Source of the DNA: Pseudomonas sp. PDM16
Lineage (GTDB): Bacteria; Pseudomonadota; Gammaproteobacteria; Pseudomonadales; Pseudomonadaceae
Assembly (NCBI RefSeq): GCF_014851865.1
Contig: NZ_JACVAM010000001.1
Location: forward strand, 248,001 to 312,000
Direction of reading: 5' to 3'
Length of the DNA stretch: 64,000 bases
Shown here: piece after piece, positions 1 through 9,034 of the stretch
Numbering within the stretch: the stretch's first letter is position 1
Layout: each line of letters begins with the position of its first letter
Translations under genes and position numbers: made by a program
The notes under the pieces: generated by a model
Told to the model about the DNA's origin: nothing
Databases searched by the model: none
The model's input: only the letters and a program-made list of their open reading frames with translations

Positions 1-1437
1 GGTGATGGTGTTGTGCACCACCTCGTTACCCTTGTTGGCAATGGCTACGGAACGTTCCGCTACCGCGGACGATTCCGCGGCGTTCGCCGATACCTGGTCA
101 ATCGACACGGCCATTTCGTTGATCGCCGCGGATGCGCCGGCGATCTCCTGGGCCTGGTGTTCGGACGCTTCGGCCAGATGCATTGCCGTGGCCTGGGTTT
201 CCTGGGCAGCGGCGGCCACCTGCACGGCGGTCAGGTTGATCGTCGCTACCAAGTCACGCAGCTGGTCAATGGAGTAGTTGATGGAGTCAGCGATCGCACC
301 GGTGAAGTCCTCGGTTACGGTTGCGGCCACCGTCAGGTCACCGTCTGCAAGGTCGGCGATTTCGTCGAGCAGTCGCAGAATCGCAGTCTGGTTACGCTCG
401 TTCTTCTCGGCAGTCTCGCCCAGACGGCGGTTGGTCTCGCGCACCATCACCAGACCGATGAGGATGATCGCGGCCAGCGCGATGGCACCCAGCACATAGC
501 CGGCGATGGTATTGAAGTAACGGCCGTCTGCCAGATCCTCAAACTCGCCAGCCAGGCCGGAGGTCTTGTCCAGCAGGGTCTGCGAGCCGGTGAAGATAGT
601 GTTGGCGGACTCACGGACCTGGAACAGTTCCGGGGAAGTCTCGAGAATCTCGTCCACCGAACCGGAAACGAACTGGAACAGTTCGGAAATCTCGGCCAGA
701 CGCTCCAGGGCGTCTTCGTCGGTCACCGCGGAGATCTCCATGGCACTGTTGCCTTCGATCATCGCCTTGAGCACGCGACCGAACAGGCTGGCGTCACGAC
801 CGAACATGTCGGCGGCCTGGACGGAGTCGTCGTCACCGGCCAGCACCTTGTTCACCGAACCAAGGATACGTTCGGCAAGCAGGGATTGACGCTGGGCAAC
901 CGACACCTGGGCGGCGGGTGCGCCGCTCTGCAGCAGGATATCGACCACCTCTTCGTACTCGACCTGCAGCTGCGGAATGGTTTCGGCGAGGGTCGCCGCT
1001 ACCTGATGCAGGGACAGTACGGTCTGCTCACTCTGCAGGATTGCGTCGGCGTTCTGCCGCAGCACATCCCAGTCTTTCTGCACCTCGTCCATCTGCGGCT
1101 TCACCGACTCCGGCGCGCCCGGCAGGCCGCTGGCTTCGTTACCAGAGGTCAGGAATCCCCAGCGCTCTTCGAAGTCACGGCGTGCTTCCTTCAGCAACGG
1201 GAAGGCCTCTGCCTTACCGGTCGCCGCTTCCGTGGCGTTCTTCGCGATACGCTGGGACAGCACGCGCAGTTCACCCGCGTGGCTGATGTATTCCTTGTCG
1301 TAGTTCGACTGGGTGTTGAGGTAGGCGAAGTTGGCGAACAGCAGCACGATGGAAATGATCAGGACTATGAAGAGTCCGGCGATCAGCGTGTTACTACGCA
1401 CACCTGCCAAGAGATTGCCTGCATCGAGTTTCTTCAT
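1..1437 (-). CDS. pilJ: Type IV pilus chemoreceptor PilJ (3' end beyond window)
   Basis: Methyl-accepting chemotaxis protein of the Pil-Chp system, which controls twitching motility and surface sensing at the inner membrane. The visible 479 residues start MKKLDAGNLL, followed by a transmembrane segment at about residues 18-40, a long periplasmic helical region, and a second membrane segment near 310-330. A HAMP-like region and the start of the cytoplasmic helical signalling domain follow (IDQVSANAAESS near the cut end). The family is about 680 residues, so roughly the last 200 lie outside the window. It is the last visible gene of the minus-strand run pilG-pilH-pilI-pilJ, which fixes its identity. 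The start is the only ATG ahead of the first membrane helix. Confidence 0.95.
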   Translation of the reverse strand, partial: MKKLDAGNLLAGVRSNTLIAGLFIVLIISIVLLFANFAYLNTQSNYDKEYISHAGELRVLSQRIAKNATEAATGKAEAFPLLKEARRDFEERWGFLTSGNEASGLPGAPESVKPQMDEVQKDWDVLRQNADAILQSEQTVLSLHQVAATLAETIPQLQVEYEEVVDILLQSGAPAAQVSVAQRQSLLAERILGSVNKVLAGDDDSVQAADMFGRDASLFGRVLKAMIEGNSAMEISAVTDEDALERLAEISELFQFVSGSVDEILETSPELFQVRESANTIFTGSQTLLDKTSGLAGEFEDLADGRYFNTIAGYVLGAIALAAIILIGLVMVRETNRRLGETAEKNERNQTAILRLLDEIADLADGDLTVAATVTEDFTGAIADSINYSIDQLRDLVATINLTAVQVAAAAQETQATAMHLAEASEHQAQEIAGASAAINEMAVSIDQVSANAAESSAVAERSVAIANKGNEVVHNTIT

Positions 1438-1521
1438 TATTTGGCCCCCGCCTGGACCGACCGCACAACGATTTCCATGTAACGCCAAAGGGCCGGCAAC
1501 TACCGACCCAACCGAAATTTC

Positions 1522-2058
1522 TTATACCGCTACGTCGAGAAAACCCTGGTGCTGCGCCAACGCATGCGGGCTGAACACCAGCCAAGGTCGCTCACGCTGG
1601 AAAACCCCATGAATGAAAGGCGAAATCGTCGCCTCCAACGGTGGCAGCTGCTCGGAGAAGGTATCCACCGGAAAATGCTGCATACCGAACACTTCATCGA
1701 CCGTAAGGCCGGCGAAGACTTCATTATGATCTACCACTAGCACGCGTCGCTGCTTGCGCAGAGGCGACAGCTCACTGCCGAAGAAGCCGCAAAGATCCAT
1801 GACCGGCAAGAGCCTGCCACGCACGTTGGCCACTCCCTTGACCCAGCTTTTGACGCCGGGAAGAAGGGTATGCCGAGGCTCATGCAGGACTTCGCCAACC
1901 TCTCCCATGGGCGCCACGAAATAGCGCTCACCCATGCGAAACCCGATGCCACTCCAGGTCTGTACCGCTTGCTGCTGGGATGGCAGACCTGCGGCCAGCA
2001 CACGACAGTGACGGTCGAGTTCGACGAGAAGCTGGAAGGGGGTTTGGGCGTCCGACAT
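1522..2058 (-). CDS. pilI: Type IV pilus CheW-like adaptor PilI
   Basis: CheW-domain adaptor of 178 residues, predicted to couple the receptor PilJ to the histidine kinase ChpA in the cytoplasm. The length equals that of P. aeruginosa PilI as I recall it. The CheW core is visible: a Gly/Met-rich first strand (IGFRMGERYFVAP), the GVANVRGRLLPVMDL segment, and the VDEVFGMQHFP segment that contacts receptor and kinase. It lies between pilH upstream and pilJ downstream, with about 50 and 85 bases separating them, so one transcript is likely. Confidence 0.95.
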   Translation of the reverse strand: MSDAQTPFQLLVELDRHCRVLAAGLPSQQQAVQTWSGIGFRMGERYFVAPMGEVGEVLHEPRHTLLPGVKSWVKGVANVRGRLLPVMDLCGFFGSELSPLRKQRRVLVVDHNEVFAGLTVDEVFGMQHFPVDTFSEQLPPLEATISPFIHGVFQRERPWLVFSPHALAQHQGFLDVAV

Positions 2059-2105
2059 GCCGACCTTGGCCTTTTCTTCTTATGTGACTACAGGCTGGCG
2101 CGGCG

Positions 2106-2471
2106 TTAGCCGGCCAGCACCGAGTTGAGGGTCTTCATCAGCGTGTCTTCGTCGACAGGCTTGGTCAGGTAGTCACGCGCGCCTTGGCGCTTGCCCCAGA
2201 CCTTGTCGGTCTCCTGATCCTTGGTGGTGACGATGATCACCGGGATGTGACTGGTTTCGGCGTCCTTGGTCAGTTGACGGGTCGCCTGGAAGCCGTTCAG
2301 GCCGGGCATGACGATATCCATCAGCACGGCATCGGGCTTTTCCTGGCGAGCCAGGGCAACACCGTCGGCACCATTCTCCGCCTTGAGTACCTGGTGACCG
2401 TGCTTCTCGAGCATGGCGGTCAGCTTGTACATCTCGGTCGGTGAGTCATCAACAATCAGAATACGAGCCAT
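2106..2471 (-). CDS. pilH: Twitching motility response regulator PilH
   Basis: Stand-alone receiver domain of 121 residues with no output domain; in P. aeruginosa PilH is a phosphate-accepting CheY-like protein of the Pil-Chp pathway. The phospho-acceptor is Asp52 in LMDIVMPG, the acidic pocket is VDDS near residues 7-10, and the conserved Thr and Lys occur in VTTKD and LTKPVDE. I start at MARILIVDDS rather than four codons upstream, because a GGGGAA ribosome site lies seven bases before this ATG and the family begins here. It follows pilG closely in the same orientation. Confidence 0.95.
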   Translation of the reverse strand: MARILIVDDSPTEMYKLTAMLEKHGHQVLKAENGADGVALARQEKPDAVLMDIVMPGLNGFQATRQLTKDAETSHIPVIIVTTKDQETDKVWGKRQGARDYLTKPVDEDTLMKTLNSVLAG

Positions 2472-2516
2472 GAAGTTCCCCATTCGGAATAGGCATCACC
2501 GGCTTGTGGCCGGACA

Positions 2517-2924
2517 TCAGGAGGCTTGCTCCACCGGGACGAACTCGGGCACATGCGTCTTGATGGCTCCGAGAAGCTCCTCCTTGCTGAAGGGCTTGGT
2601 CAGGTACTGGTCGGAACCAACGATACGCCCCTTGGCCTTGTCGAACAGGCCGTCCTTGGAGGACAGCATGATCACCGGGGTGGATTTGAAAGCACTATTG
2701 TTCTTGATCAGGGCGCAGGTCTGATAGCCATCGAGGCGCGGCATCATGATGTCGACGAAGATGATGCTCGGATGCGTATCGGCGATTTTGGCCAATGCAT
2801 CGAAACCATCTACTGCGGTTATGACCTCGCAACCCACCTTCTTCAGCAGAGTCTCGGCGGTGCGACGAATCGTTTTCGAATCGTCGATCACCATGACCTT
2901 CAAACCCTCGGAATGCTGTTCCAT
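2517..2924 (-). CDS. pilG: Twitching motility response regulator PilG
   Basis: CheY-like receiver of 135 residues, the first gene of the pilGHIJ run. PilG promotes pilus extension and cAMP signalling in P. aeruginosa. Phospho-acceptor Asp58 sits in IIFVDIMMPR; VIDDSKTIRRT and LTKPFSKEE are the other receiver signatures. The open frame extends 24 codons further upstream, but the start at MEQHSEGLKV matches the family N-terminus. The divergent gene gshB begins about 225 bases away, so the promoter for this run should lie in that gap. Confidence 0.95.
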   Translation of the reverse strand: MEQHSEGLKVMVIDDSKTIRRTAETLLKKVGCEVITAVDGFDALAKIADTHPSIIFVDIMMPRLDGYQTCALIKNNSAFKSTPVIMLSSKDGLFDKAKGRIVGSDQYLTKPFSKEELLGAIKTHVPEFVPVEQAS

Positions 2925-3149
2925 GTCTGCCCTACCATCGCCTCGGTGAGTCATTTGTTTTATCGATACAGCACAGTGTGGCTGAGGCCGTAACACTGAC
3001 GGGCTGCGACCCGATCGTCCGGACTTTTTAGCACACTCTCCTGATGCAATCTATAAGCCCCTAATACTGGGGGTTTTTCTTGACCGGCAGCGCCCTGCGG
3101 CGCCACCCTTGTGCATCCCTTCCGCCACCTTGAAGCAGGTTTCACCCCG

Positions 3150-4109
3150 ATGAGCATTCGCCTGGGGATCGTCATGGATCCCATCGCCCAGATCAACTTC
3201 AAGAAGGATAGCTCGCTGGCCATGCTCTTGGCTGCGCAAGCACGTGGCTGGTCTCTCTACTATATGGAACAGCGCGATCTCTACAGCAACGCCGGTCAGG
3301 CCCGGGCCCGCATGCAGCCGCTTCAGGTATTCAACGACCCGCAGCGCTGGTTCGAACTGAGCGAGGAGAAAGATGCCCCTCTGGCCGACCTGGACGTGAT
3401 CCTGATGCGCAAGGATCCGCCCTTCGATAACGAGTTCGTCTACTCCACTTACTTGCTGGAGCAGGCCGAACGTGAAGGCGTATTGGTGGTCAACCGCCCG
3501 CAGAGCCTACGCGACTGCAACGAGAAGCTGTTCGCCACCCAGTTCCCCCACTGCATGCCACCTACCCTGGTCAGCCGCAGGGCCGACATTCTGCGCGAGT
3601 TCGCCGAAACGCAGCGTGACATCATTCTCAAACCCCTGGACGGCATGGGCGGTTCGTCGATCTTCCGCCATCGTGTCGGCGACCCCAACCTCTCGGTGAT
3701 CCTCGAGACGCTGACCGCTCACGGCACCCAGCAGTGTATGGCGCAGGGCTACCTGCCCGCGATCAAGGATGGCGACAAACGCATCCTAATGATCGACGGC
3801 GAACCGATCCCCTACTGCCTGGCGCGCATTCCGGCCCAGGGCGAAACCCGCGGCAACCTGGCCGCCGGCGGCCGCGGTGAGGCCAGACCACTGACAGAGC
3901 GCGACCGCTGGATCGCTGCCGAAGTCGGCCCGGCGTTGCGCGAGAAGGGCCTACTGTTCGTCGGTCTGGACGTGATCGGCGAGCATCTCACCGAGATCAA
4001 CGTGACCAGCCCGACCTGCATCCGCGAGATCGACAAGGCCTTCGACACCCGCATCGGCGAGCGCCTGATGGACGCCATCGAGAGCAAGCTTGCAGCGCGC
4101 AAAGCTTGA
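3150..4109 (+). CDS. gshB: Glutathione synthetase
   Basis: ATP-grasp ligase of 319 residues that joins gamma-glutamylcysteine to glycine, the second step of glutathione synthesis in the cytoplasm. The N-terminal prokaryotic GshB fold begins MSIRLGIVMDPI. The ATP-grasp glycine-rich loop is KPLDGMGGSSIFR near residue 165, and the metal-binding end is INVTSPTCIREID near residue 290. The start is ATG at 3150; an in-frame ATG 13 codons earlier gives a non-homologous extension. The first-step enzyme gshA lies about 20 kb away in the same window. It is divergent from pilG and followed by tonB after 87 bases. Confidence 0.96.
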   Translation: MSIRLGIVMDPIAQINFKKDSSLAMLLAAQARGWSLYYMEQRDLYSNAGQARARMQPLQVFNDPQRWFELSEEKDAPLADLDVILMRKDPPFDNEFVYSTYLLEQAEREGVLVVNRPQSLRDCNEKLFATQFPHCMPPTLVSRRADILREFAETQRDIILKPLDGMGGSSIFRHRVGDPNLSVILETLTAHGTQQCMAQGYLPAIKDGDKRILMIDGEPIPYCLARIPAQGETRGNLAAGGRGEARPLTERDRWIAAEVGPALREKGLLFVGLDVIGEHLTEINVTSPTCIREIDKAFDTRIGERLMDAIESKLAARKA

Positions 4110-4196
4110 TCCAGGTGGCAGCTTGGCGCATGCGGCTTGCAGGTCGCCGGCCCTAGCCGGCAGACTGCGCGGCAATTCGATTCCCGCCGTCGCCAG

Positions 4197-5099
4197 ATGA
4201 ACGCAGCACTGAAACCTCCAGCCGAACTGACCAGCTCAGGCATCCGACCCGCGGATCGCCTGGGCTTCACCCTGTTCGTCGCCACCCTGCTGCACCTGGC
4301 GCTGATCCTCGGCGTCAGCTTTACCCTGGCCGAACCTGGACAGATCAGCAAGACCCTGGAAATCACCCTATCCACCTTCAAGAGCGAGAAAGCCCCAGAA
4401 AAAGCCGACTACCTGGCGCAGAACAACCAAGAAGGCAGCGGCACCCTGGAGCACAAGGCCGCGCCGAAGACCACCGAGCAGGCCCCCTTCCAGGACAGCA
4501 AGGTCAACAAGGTGACCCCGGCCACGGCTCCACAGCCGACTCAGCGTAAGGAAGCCGCCCCTGCCAAGACCTCGCTGACCACCACCAAGCAGCAGCAACA
4601 GAAGGCCGCCACCAAGCAGAAGGAAGAAGAGCCGCAGCCCGACGCACAGCCGGCTCCGGTGTTCGACACTGCCCAACTTTCCGCCGACATCGCCAGCCTG
4701 GAAGCCGAACTGGCCCAGGAGCAACAGCTCTACGCCAAGCGCCCGAAGATCCACCGACTGAACGCCGCCTCGACCATGCGCGACAAGGGAGCCTGGTACA
4801 AGGACGAATGGCGCAAGAAGGTCGAACGGGTCGGCAACCTCAATTACCCGGAAGAAGCGCGCCGCCAGCGCGTGTACGGCAGCCTGCGCCTGCTGGTATC
4901 GATCAACCGCGACGGTACCCTGTATGAAGTCCAGGTGCTGGAGCCGTCCGGCCAGCCGGTACTGGACCAGGCAGCCCTGCGCATCGTGCGCCTGGCCGCG
5001 CCCTTCGCCCCGTTCACCGGCGACCTGGCCGACATCGACCGCCTGGAAATCATCCGCACCTGGCGCTTCGAGCGCGGTGACCGCCTTTCCAGCAATTGA
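4197..5099 (+). CDS. tonB3: TonB-family energy transducer (TonB3-like)
   Basis: TonB-like protein of 300 residues. A short cytoplasmic N-terminus is followed by one membrane anchor at about residues 22-44 and a long periplasmic linker rich in Lys, Gln, Pro and Ala. The C-terminal TonB domain contains LNYPEEARRQRVYGSL near residue 218 and ends IIRTWRFERGD. The position between gshB and algH matches P. aeruginosa tonB3, which is reported to affect twitching motility; that fits the pil genes next door. No exbB or exbD is adjacent, so partners must be elsewhere. The start is ATG at 4197; 20 upstream in-frame codons look non-coding. Confidence 0.88.
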   Translation: MNAALKPPAELTSSGIRPADRLGFTLFVATLLHLALILGVSFTLAEPGQISKTLEITLSTFKSEKAPEKADYLAQNNQEGSGTLEHKAAPKTTEQAPFQDSKVNKVTPATAPQPTQRKEAAPAKTSLTTTKQQQQKAATKQKEEEPQPDAQPAPVFDTAQLSADIASLEAELAQEQQLYAKRPKIHRLNAASTMRDKGAWYKDEWRKKVERVGNLNYPEEARRQRVYGSLRLLVSINRDGTLYEVQVLEPSGQPVLDQAALRIVRLAAPFAPFTGDLADIDRLEIIRTWRFERGDRLSSN

Positions 5100-5175
5100 A
5101 CCAGCCCACCTGGCATGCTGCGGCATTTCCGCCCGGCGCTTGAAGCCGGCGCCGTCAGGGTCGAAACTAGCGCCC

Positions 5176-5742
5176 ATGAAGACCGCCGCCAGTTACCTCA
5201 AGCACCACTTCCTGATCGCCATGCCACACATGGCCGATCCCAACTTTGCGCAGACCGTCACCTACCTGGTGGAACACAACGAGCAGGGCGCCATGGGCCT
5301 GGTGATCAACCGCCCCAACGGCCTCAACCTGGCCGACGTGCTGGAGCAGCTGCGCCCCGACGAGACGCCCCCCGCCCTCTGCCAGAGCCTGCCGATCTTC
5401 GCCGGCGGCCCGGTACAGACCGATCGTGGCTTTGTCCTGCACCGGTCGGGACAGAGCTTCCAGGCCACCTTGGAGCTGGGCGAGCTGGCCCTGTCCACCT
5501 CCCAGGACGCGCTGTTCGCCATCGCCGACGGCAGCGGACCCGCCAAATATCTGATCACACTCGGCTACGCCGGCTGGGAAGCCGGCCAGCTGGAGACAGA
5601 ACTGGCCGACAACGCCTGGCTGACCTGCCCGGCCGACGCCGCCATCCTCTTCGACACCCCCGCCGAGCAGCGCCTGAGCGCCGCCGCCGCACGCCTGGGC
5701 ATCAACCTCAGCCTGCTCACCGCCCAGGCCGGCCACGCATGA
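5176..5742 (+). CDS. algH: AlgH / YqgE family protein (UPF0301)
   Basis: Protein of 188 residues in the UPF0301 family, the expected length. Its biochemical role is not settled; in P. aeruginosa it was linked genetically to alginate regulation. Family features include [18 protein letters not shown] at the N-terminus, the [10 protein letters not shown] segment, the [13 protein letters not shown] segment, and the [10 protein letters not shown] motif. The start is ATG at 5176, well downstream of where the open frame begins, because only this part is conserved. It overlaps ruvX by an ATGA junction, implying translational coupling. Confidence 0.93.
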   Translation: MKTAASYLKHHFLIAMPHMADPNFAQTVTYLVEHNEQGAMGLVINRPNGLNLADVLEQLRPDETPPALCQSLPIFAGGPVQTDRGFVLHRSGQSFQATLELGELALSTSQDALFAIADGSGPAKYLITLGYAGWEAGQLETELADNAWLTCPADAAILFDTPAEQRLSAAAARLGINLSLLTAQAGHA

Positions 5743-6170
5743 GTGCCGCCCTGCGCCTGCTGCTGGGCTTCGACTACGGCACCAAACAGATCGGCGTCGC
5801 CGTCGGCCAGGCCATCACCGGCCAGGCCCGCGAACTCTGCGTGCTCAAGGCGCAGAACGGCGTGCCGGACTGGCAGAAGGTCGAGGCGCTGATCAAGGAA
5901 TGGCAGCCGGACGCCATCGTCGTCGGCCTGCCGCTGAACATGGATGGAACGAAGAGCGAGATGAGCGAGCGCGCGGAGAAGTTCGCCCGCCGCCTCAACG
6001 GCCGCTTCAACCTGCCGGTGCACACCCACGACGAACGCCTGACCACCTTCGAGGCCAAAGGCCAGCGCCTGGCCCAGGGCCAGCGCGGCGGCTACCGCGA
6101 GCGCCCGGTGGACGCCCTGGCCGCCGCCCTGTTGCTGGAAGGCTGGCTGGAACAGAATCTTTCGAACTGA
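5739..6170 (+). CDS. ruvX: Holliday junction resolvase-like protein RuvX (YqgF)
   Basis: RNase H-fold protein of 143 residues, the usual family length. YqgF/RuvX is a putative Holliday junction resolvase or ribosomal RNA processing nuclease; the evidence differs between species. The first acidic strand is [15 protein letters not shown], the second motif is [12 protein letters not shown], and the helix with DERLTT follows. The ATG overlaps the algH stop. The gene is part of the conserved algH-ruvX-pyrR-pyrB-pyrC' run; pyrR begins 14 bases after the stop. Confidence 0.95.
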   Translation: MSAALRLLLGFDYGTKQIGVAVGQAITGQARELCVLKAQNGVPDWQKVEALIKEWQPDAIVVGLPLNMDGTKSEMSERAEKFARRLNGRFNLPVHTHDERLTTFEAKGQRLAQGQRGGYRERPVDALAAALLLEGWLEQNLSN

Positions 6171-6184
6171 TTGCGAGGAACGCC

Positions 6185-6691
6185 ATGACCCTGCCCGATC
6201 CCCAACAGCTGCTGCCGCGCATGGCCGGCGACCTGCAGGCCCTGCTCAAGCGCCGTGGCGTCGAACAGGTGCACTTCATCGGCATCCGCACCGGTGGCGT
6301 ATGGGTCGCCGAGGCGCTGCTGCGCGAGCTGGGCTTGGAGCAGCCGCTCGGCACACTCGACGTATCGTTCTACCGTGACGACTTCACCCGCAGCGGCCTA
6401 CACCCGCAGGTGCGCCCCTCGGAGCTGCCGTTCGAGATCGAGGACCAGCACCTAGTATTGGTCGACGACGTACTGATGAGCGGCCGCACCATCCGCGCCG
6501 CCCTCAACGAACTCTTCGACTACGGCCGTCCGGCCAGCGTGACCCTGGTCAGCCTGCTCGACCTGGACGCCCGCGAGCTGCCAATCCACGCCGACGTGCT
6601 CGGCGCCACCCTCGCCCTGCTCCCTGCTCAACGGGTAAAATTGTCCGGCCCCTCGCCGCTCACCCTCGAGCTACAAAGCCTTTCCGCCTAG
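6185..6691 (+). CDS. pyrR: Bifunctional pyr regulator / uracil phosphoribosyltransferase PyrR
   Basis: Phosphoribosyltransferase-fold protein of 168 residues. The PRPP-binding loop is clear: [18 protein letters not shown] near residues 94-111. The dimer and substrate loop contains [12 protein letters not shown]. In Gram-positive bacteria PyrR attenuates the pyr operon; in pseudomonads it sits directly before pyrB and is proposed to control it. I see no classical PyrR antiterminator hairpin in the few bases between pyrR and pyrB. A GAGGAA ribosome site precedes the ATG. Confidence 0.94.
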   Translation: MTLPDPQQLLPRMAGDLQALLKRRGVEQVHFIGIRTGGVWVAEALLRELGLEQPLGTLDVSFYRDDFTRSGLHPQVRPSELPFEIEDQHLVLVDDVLMSGRTIRAALNELFDYGRPASVTLVSLLDLDARELPIHADVLGATLALLPAQRVKLSGPSPLTLELQSLSA

Positions 6692-6700
6692 GAATACCCC

Positions 6701-7702
6701 ATGCCCACCGACGCCAAGCGCTCGCTGCAACTCAACGACCAGGGCCAGCTGCGCCACTTCCTCTCGCTCGACGGCCTGCCCCGCGAGTTGCTGACGGAAA
6801 TCCTCGACACCGCCGACTCCTTCCTCGAAGTCGGCGCCCGCGCGGTGAAGAAGGTCCCGCTGCTGCGCGGCAAGACTGTGTGCAACGTGTTCTTCGAGAA
6901 CTCCACGCGCACCCGCACCACCTTCGAGCTGGCGGCCCAGCGCCTGTCGGCCGACGTGATCAGCCTCAACGTGTCGACCAGCTCGACCAGCAAGGGCGAG
7001 ACCCTGTTCGACACCCTGCGCAACCTGGAAGCCATGGCCGCCGACATCTTCGTCGTGCGCCATGCCGACTCCGGCGCCGCGCACTTCATCGCCGAACACG
7101 TGTGCCCGAACCTGGCGATCATCAACGGCGGCGACGGCCGTCACGCGCACCCGACCCAAGGCATGCTCGACATGCTGACCATCCGCCGACACAAGGGCAG
7201 CTTCGAGAATCTATCGGTGGCGATCGTCGGCGATATCCTGCACTCGCGGGTGGCGCGCTCGAACATGCTGGCACTGAAGACTCTGGGCTGCCCGGACATC
7301 CGCGTGATCGGCCCGAAAACCCTGCTGCCGGTGGGTATCGAGCAGTACGGGGTGAAGGTCTACAGCGATCTCGCCGAGGGCCTCAAGAACGTCGACGTGG
7401 TGATCATGCTGCGCCTGCAGCGCGAGCGTATGCAGGGCGGCCTGCTGCCCAGCGAAGGCGAGTTCTACAAGCTCTATGGCCTGACCGAGCAACGCCTCAA
7501 GCTGGCCAAGCCGGACGCCCTGGTGATGCACCCGGGGCCGATCAACCGCGGCGTGGAAATCGAGTCGGCGGTGGCCGACGGCCCGCAGTCGGTCATCCTC
7601 AACCAGGTCACCTACGGCATCGCCATCCGCATGGCCGTGCTGTCGATGGCCATGAGCGGCCAGGCCGCCCAGCGTCAACTGAATGCCGAGGAACACAACT
7701 GA
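6701..7702 (+). CDS. pyrB: Aspartate carbamoyltransferase catalytic chain
   Basis: Catalyses the committed step of pyrimidine synthesis, carbamoyl phosphate plus aspartate to carbamoylaspartate. The 333 residues match pseudomonad PyrB. The carbamoyl phosphate site is [13 protein letters not shown] near residues 66-78, with STSKGE in the flexible 80s loop. HAHPTQ and [13 protein letters not shown] are the domain-closure motifs, and [11 protein letters not shown] occurs near residue 277. The N-terminal extension before the fold is characteristic of the class A pseudomonad enzyme, which assembles with the PyrC' chain encoded next. pyrC' begins within the pyrB stop codon. Confidence 0.97.
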   Translation: MPTDAKRSLQLNDQGQLRHFLSLDGLPRELLTEILDTADSFLEVGARAVKKVPLLRGKTVCNVFFENSTRTRTTFELAAQRLSADVISLNVSTSSTSKGETLFDTLRNLEAMAADIFVVRHADSGAAHFIAEHVCPNLAIINGGDGRHAHPTQGMLDMLTIRRHKGSFENLSVAIVGDILHSRVARSNMLALKTLGCPDIRVIGPKTLLPVGIEQYGVKVYSDLAEGLKNVDVVIMLRLQRERMQGGLLPSEGEFYKLYGLTEQRLKLAKPDALVMHPGPINRGVEIESAVADGPQSVILNQVTYGIAIRMAVLSMAMSGQAAQRQLNAEEHN

Positions 7703-8973
7703 TGCGCACGCGAATCCTCGGAGCCCGGGTGATCGACCCGGCCAGCGGCCTGGACCAGGTCCGCGACCTCTACCTGGACGGCGGCAAGCTCGCCGCATTC
7801 GACCAGGCGCCGGCCGGCTTCGTCGCCGATCAGGAACTGGACGCCCGCGGCCTGATTGCCAGCCCCGGCCTGGTCGACCTGTCCGTGGCCCTGCGCGAGC
7901 CGGGTTACAGCCGCAAGGGCAATATCGCCAGCGAGACCCTGGCCGCCGCCGCCGGCGGTGTCACCAGCCTGTGCTGCCCGCCGCTGACCAAGCCGGTGCT
8001 GGACACCCCGGCCGTGGCCGAGCTGATCCTCGACCGCGCCCAGGAAGCCGGGCACACCAAGGTGTTCCCGATCGGCGCCCTGACCAAGAATCTCGCCGGC
8101 GAGCAGCTGGCCGAGCTGGTCGCCCTGCGCGACGCCGGCTGCGTGGCCTTCGCCAACGGCCTGGCGCCGATGGCCAACAACCGCACCCTGCGCCGCGCCC
8201 TGGAATACGCCGCCACCTTCGATCTGACCGTGGTGTTCCACGCCCAGGACTTCGAGCTGGCCGAAGGCGGTCTGGCCCACGAGGGCGCCACTGCCAGCTT
8301 CCTCGGCCTGGCCGGCATTCCGGAAACCGCCGAGACCGTGGCCCTGGCCCGTGACCTGCTGCTGGTCGAGCAGAGCGGCGTGCGCGCCCACTTCAGCCAG
8401 ATCACCAGCGCCCGCGGCGCCGAGATGATCGCCGCCGCCCAGGCTCGCGGCCTGCCGGTGACCGCTGACGTGGCGATGTACCAGCTGATCCTCACCGACG
8501 AGGCCCTGCTGGGCTTCTCCAGCCTGTACCACGTGCAACCGCCGCTGCGCACCGCCTTCGACCGCGACGGCCTGCGCGAAGCGGTGAAGAACGGCGTGAT
8601 CGGCAGCATCGCCAGCCACCACCAATCGCACGAGGCCGACGCCAAGCTGGCACCGTTCGGCGCCACCGAGCCGGGCATCAGCAGCGTCGAACTGCTGCTG
8701 CCGTTGGCTCTGACTCTGGAACAAGACGGTCTGCTCGATCTGCCGACCCTGCTCGCCCGCCTCACCAGCGGACCGGCCAAGGCCCTGCGCCTGCCCGCCG
8801 GCCGCCTGGCCGTGGGCGCCCCAGCTGACCTGCTGCTGTTCGACGCGGAAGGCCAGACCCTGGCCGGCGAGACCTGGCGCTCGAAGGGCAGCAACTGCCC
8901 ATTCATCGGCCACTGTTTACCTGGCCAGGTGCGCTACACCCTCGTAGATGGTCGCATTAGCTACCAGCGCTGA
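7702..8973 (+). CDS. pyrC': Inactive dihydroorotase homologue PyrC' (ATCase subunit)
   Basis: Amidohydrolase-fold protein of 423 residues. In pseudomonads this protein is reported to have no dihydroorotase activity and to be needed structurally for aspartate transcarbamoylase assembly. The sequence agrees: the zinc-binding HxH normally found before REPG is replaced (residues read GLVDLSVALREPG), so both histidines are missing. The rest of the fold is intact, including AGGVTSLCCPP and the C-terminal beta-sandwich ending VDGRISYQR. The ATG overlaps the pyrB TGA. An active dihydroorotase must be encoded elsewhere. A strong hairpin terminator follows. Confidence 0.94.
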   Translation: MRTRILGARVIDPASGLDQVRDLYLDGGKLAAFDQAPAGFVADQELDARGLIASPGLVDLSVALREPGYSRKGNIASETLAAAAGGVTSLCCPPLTKPVLDTPAVAELILDRAQEAGHTKVFPIGALTKNLAGEQLAELVALRDAGCVAFANGLAPMANNRTLRRALEYAATFDLTVVFHAQDFELAEGGLAHEGATASFLGLAGIPETAETVALARDLLLVEQSGVRAHFSQITSARGAEMIAAAQARGLPVTADVAMYQLILTDEALLGFSSLYHVQPPLRTAFDRDGLREAVKNGVIGSIASHHQSHEADAKLAPFGATEPGISSVELLLPLALTLEQDGLLDLPTLLARLTSGPAKALRLPAGRLAVGAPADLLLFDAEGQTLAGETWRSKGSNCPFIGHCLPGQVRYTLVDGRISYQR

Positions 8974-8986
8974 TAACCATCCCGGA

Positions 8987-9020
8987 AACGAAAAAGCCGC
9001 CCGAAGGCGGCTTTTTCGTT
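8987..9020. terminator. Bidirectional intrinsic terminator between pyrC' and pckA
   Basis: A 15-bp perfect stem (AACGAAAAAGCCGCC and its complement) around a CGAA loop, with A-rich and T-rich flanks, so it can act on both strands. It separates two convergent genes. Confidence 0.92.
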
Positions 9021-9034
9021 GGCCTACTGCTGAC

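Noticed and set aside
13..1482. 489-codon plus-strand open frame
   Set aside because: It is antisense to pilJ, which is certain from its motifs and operon.
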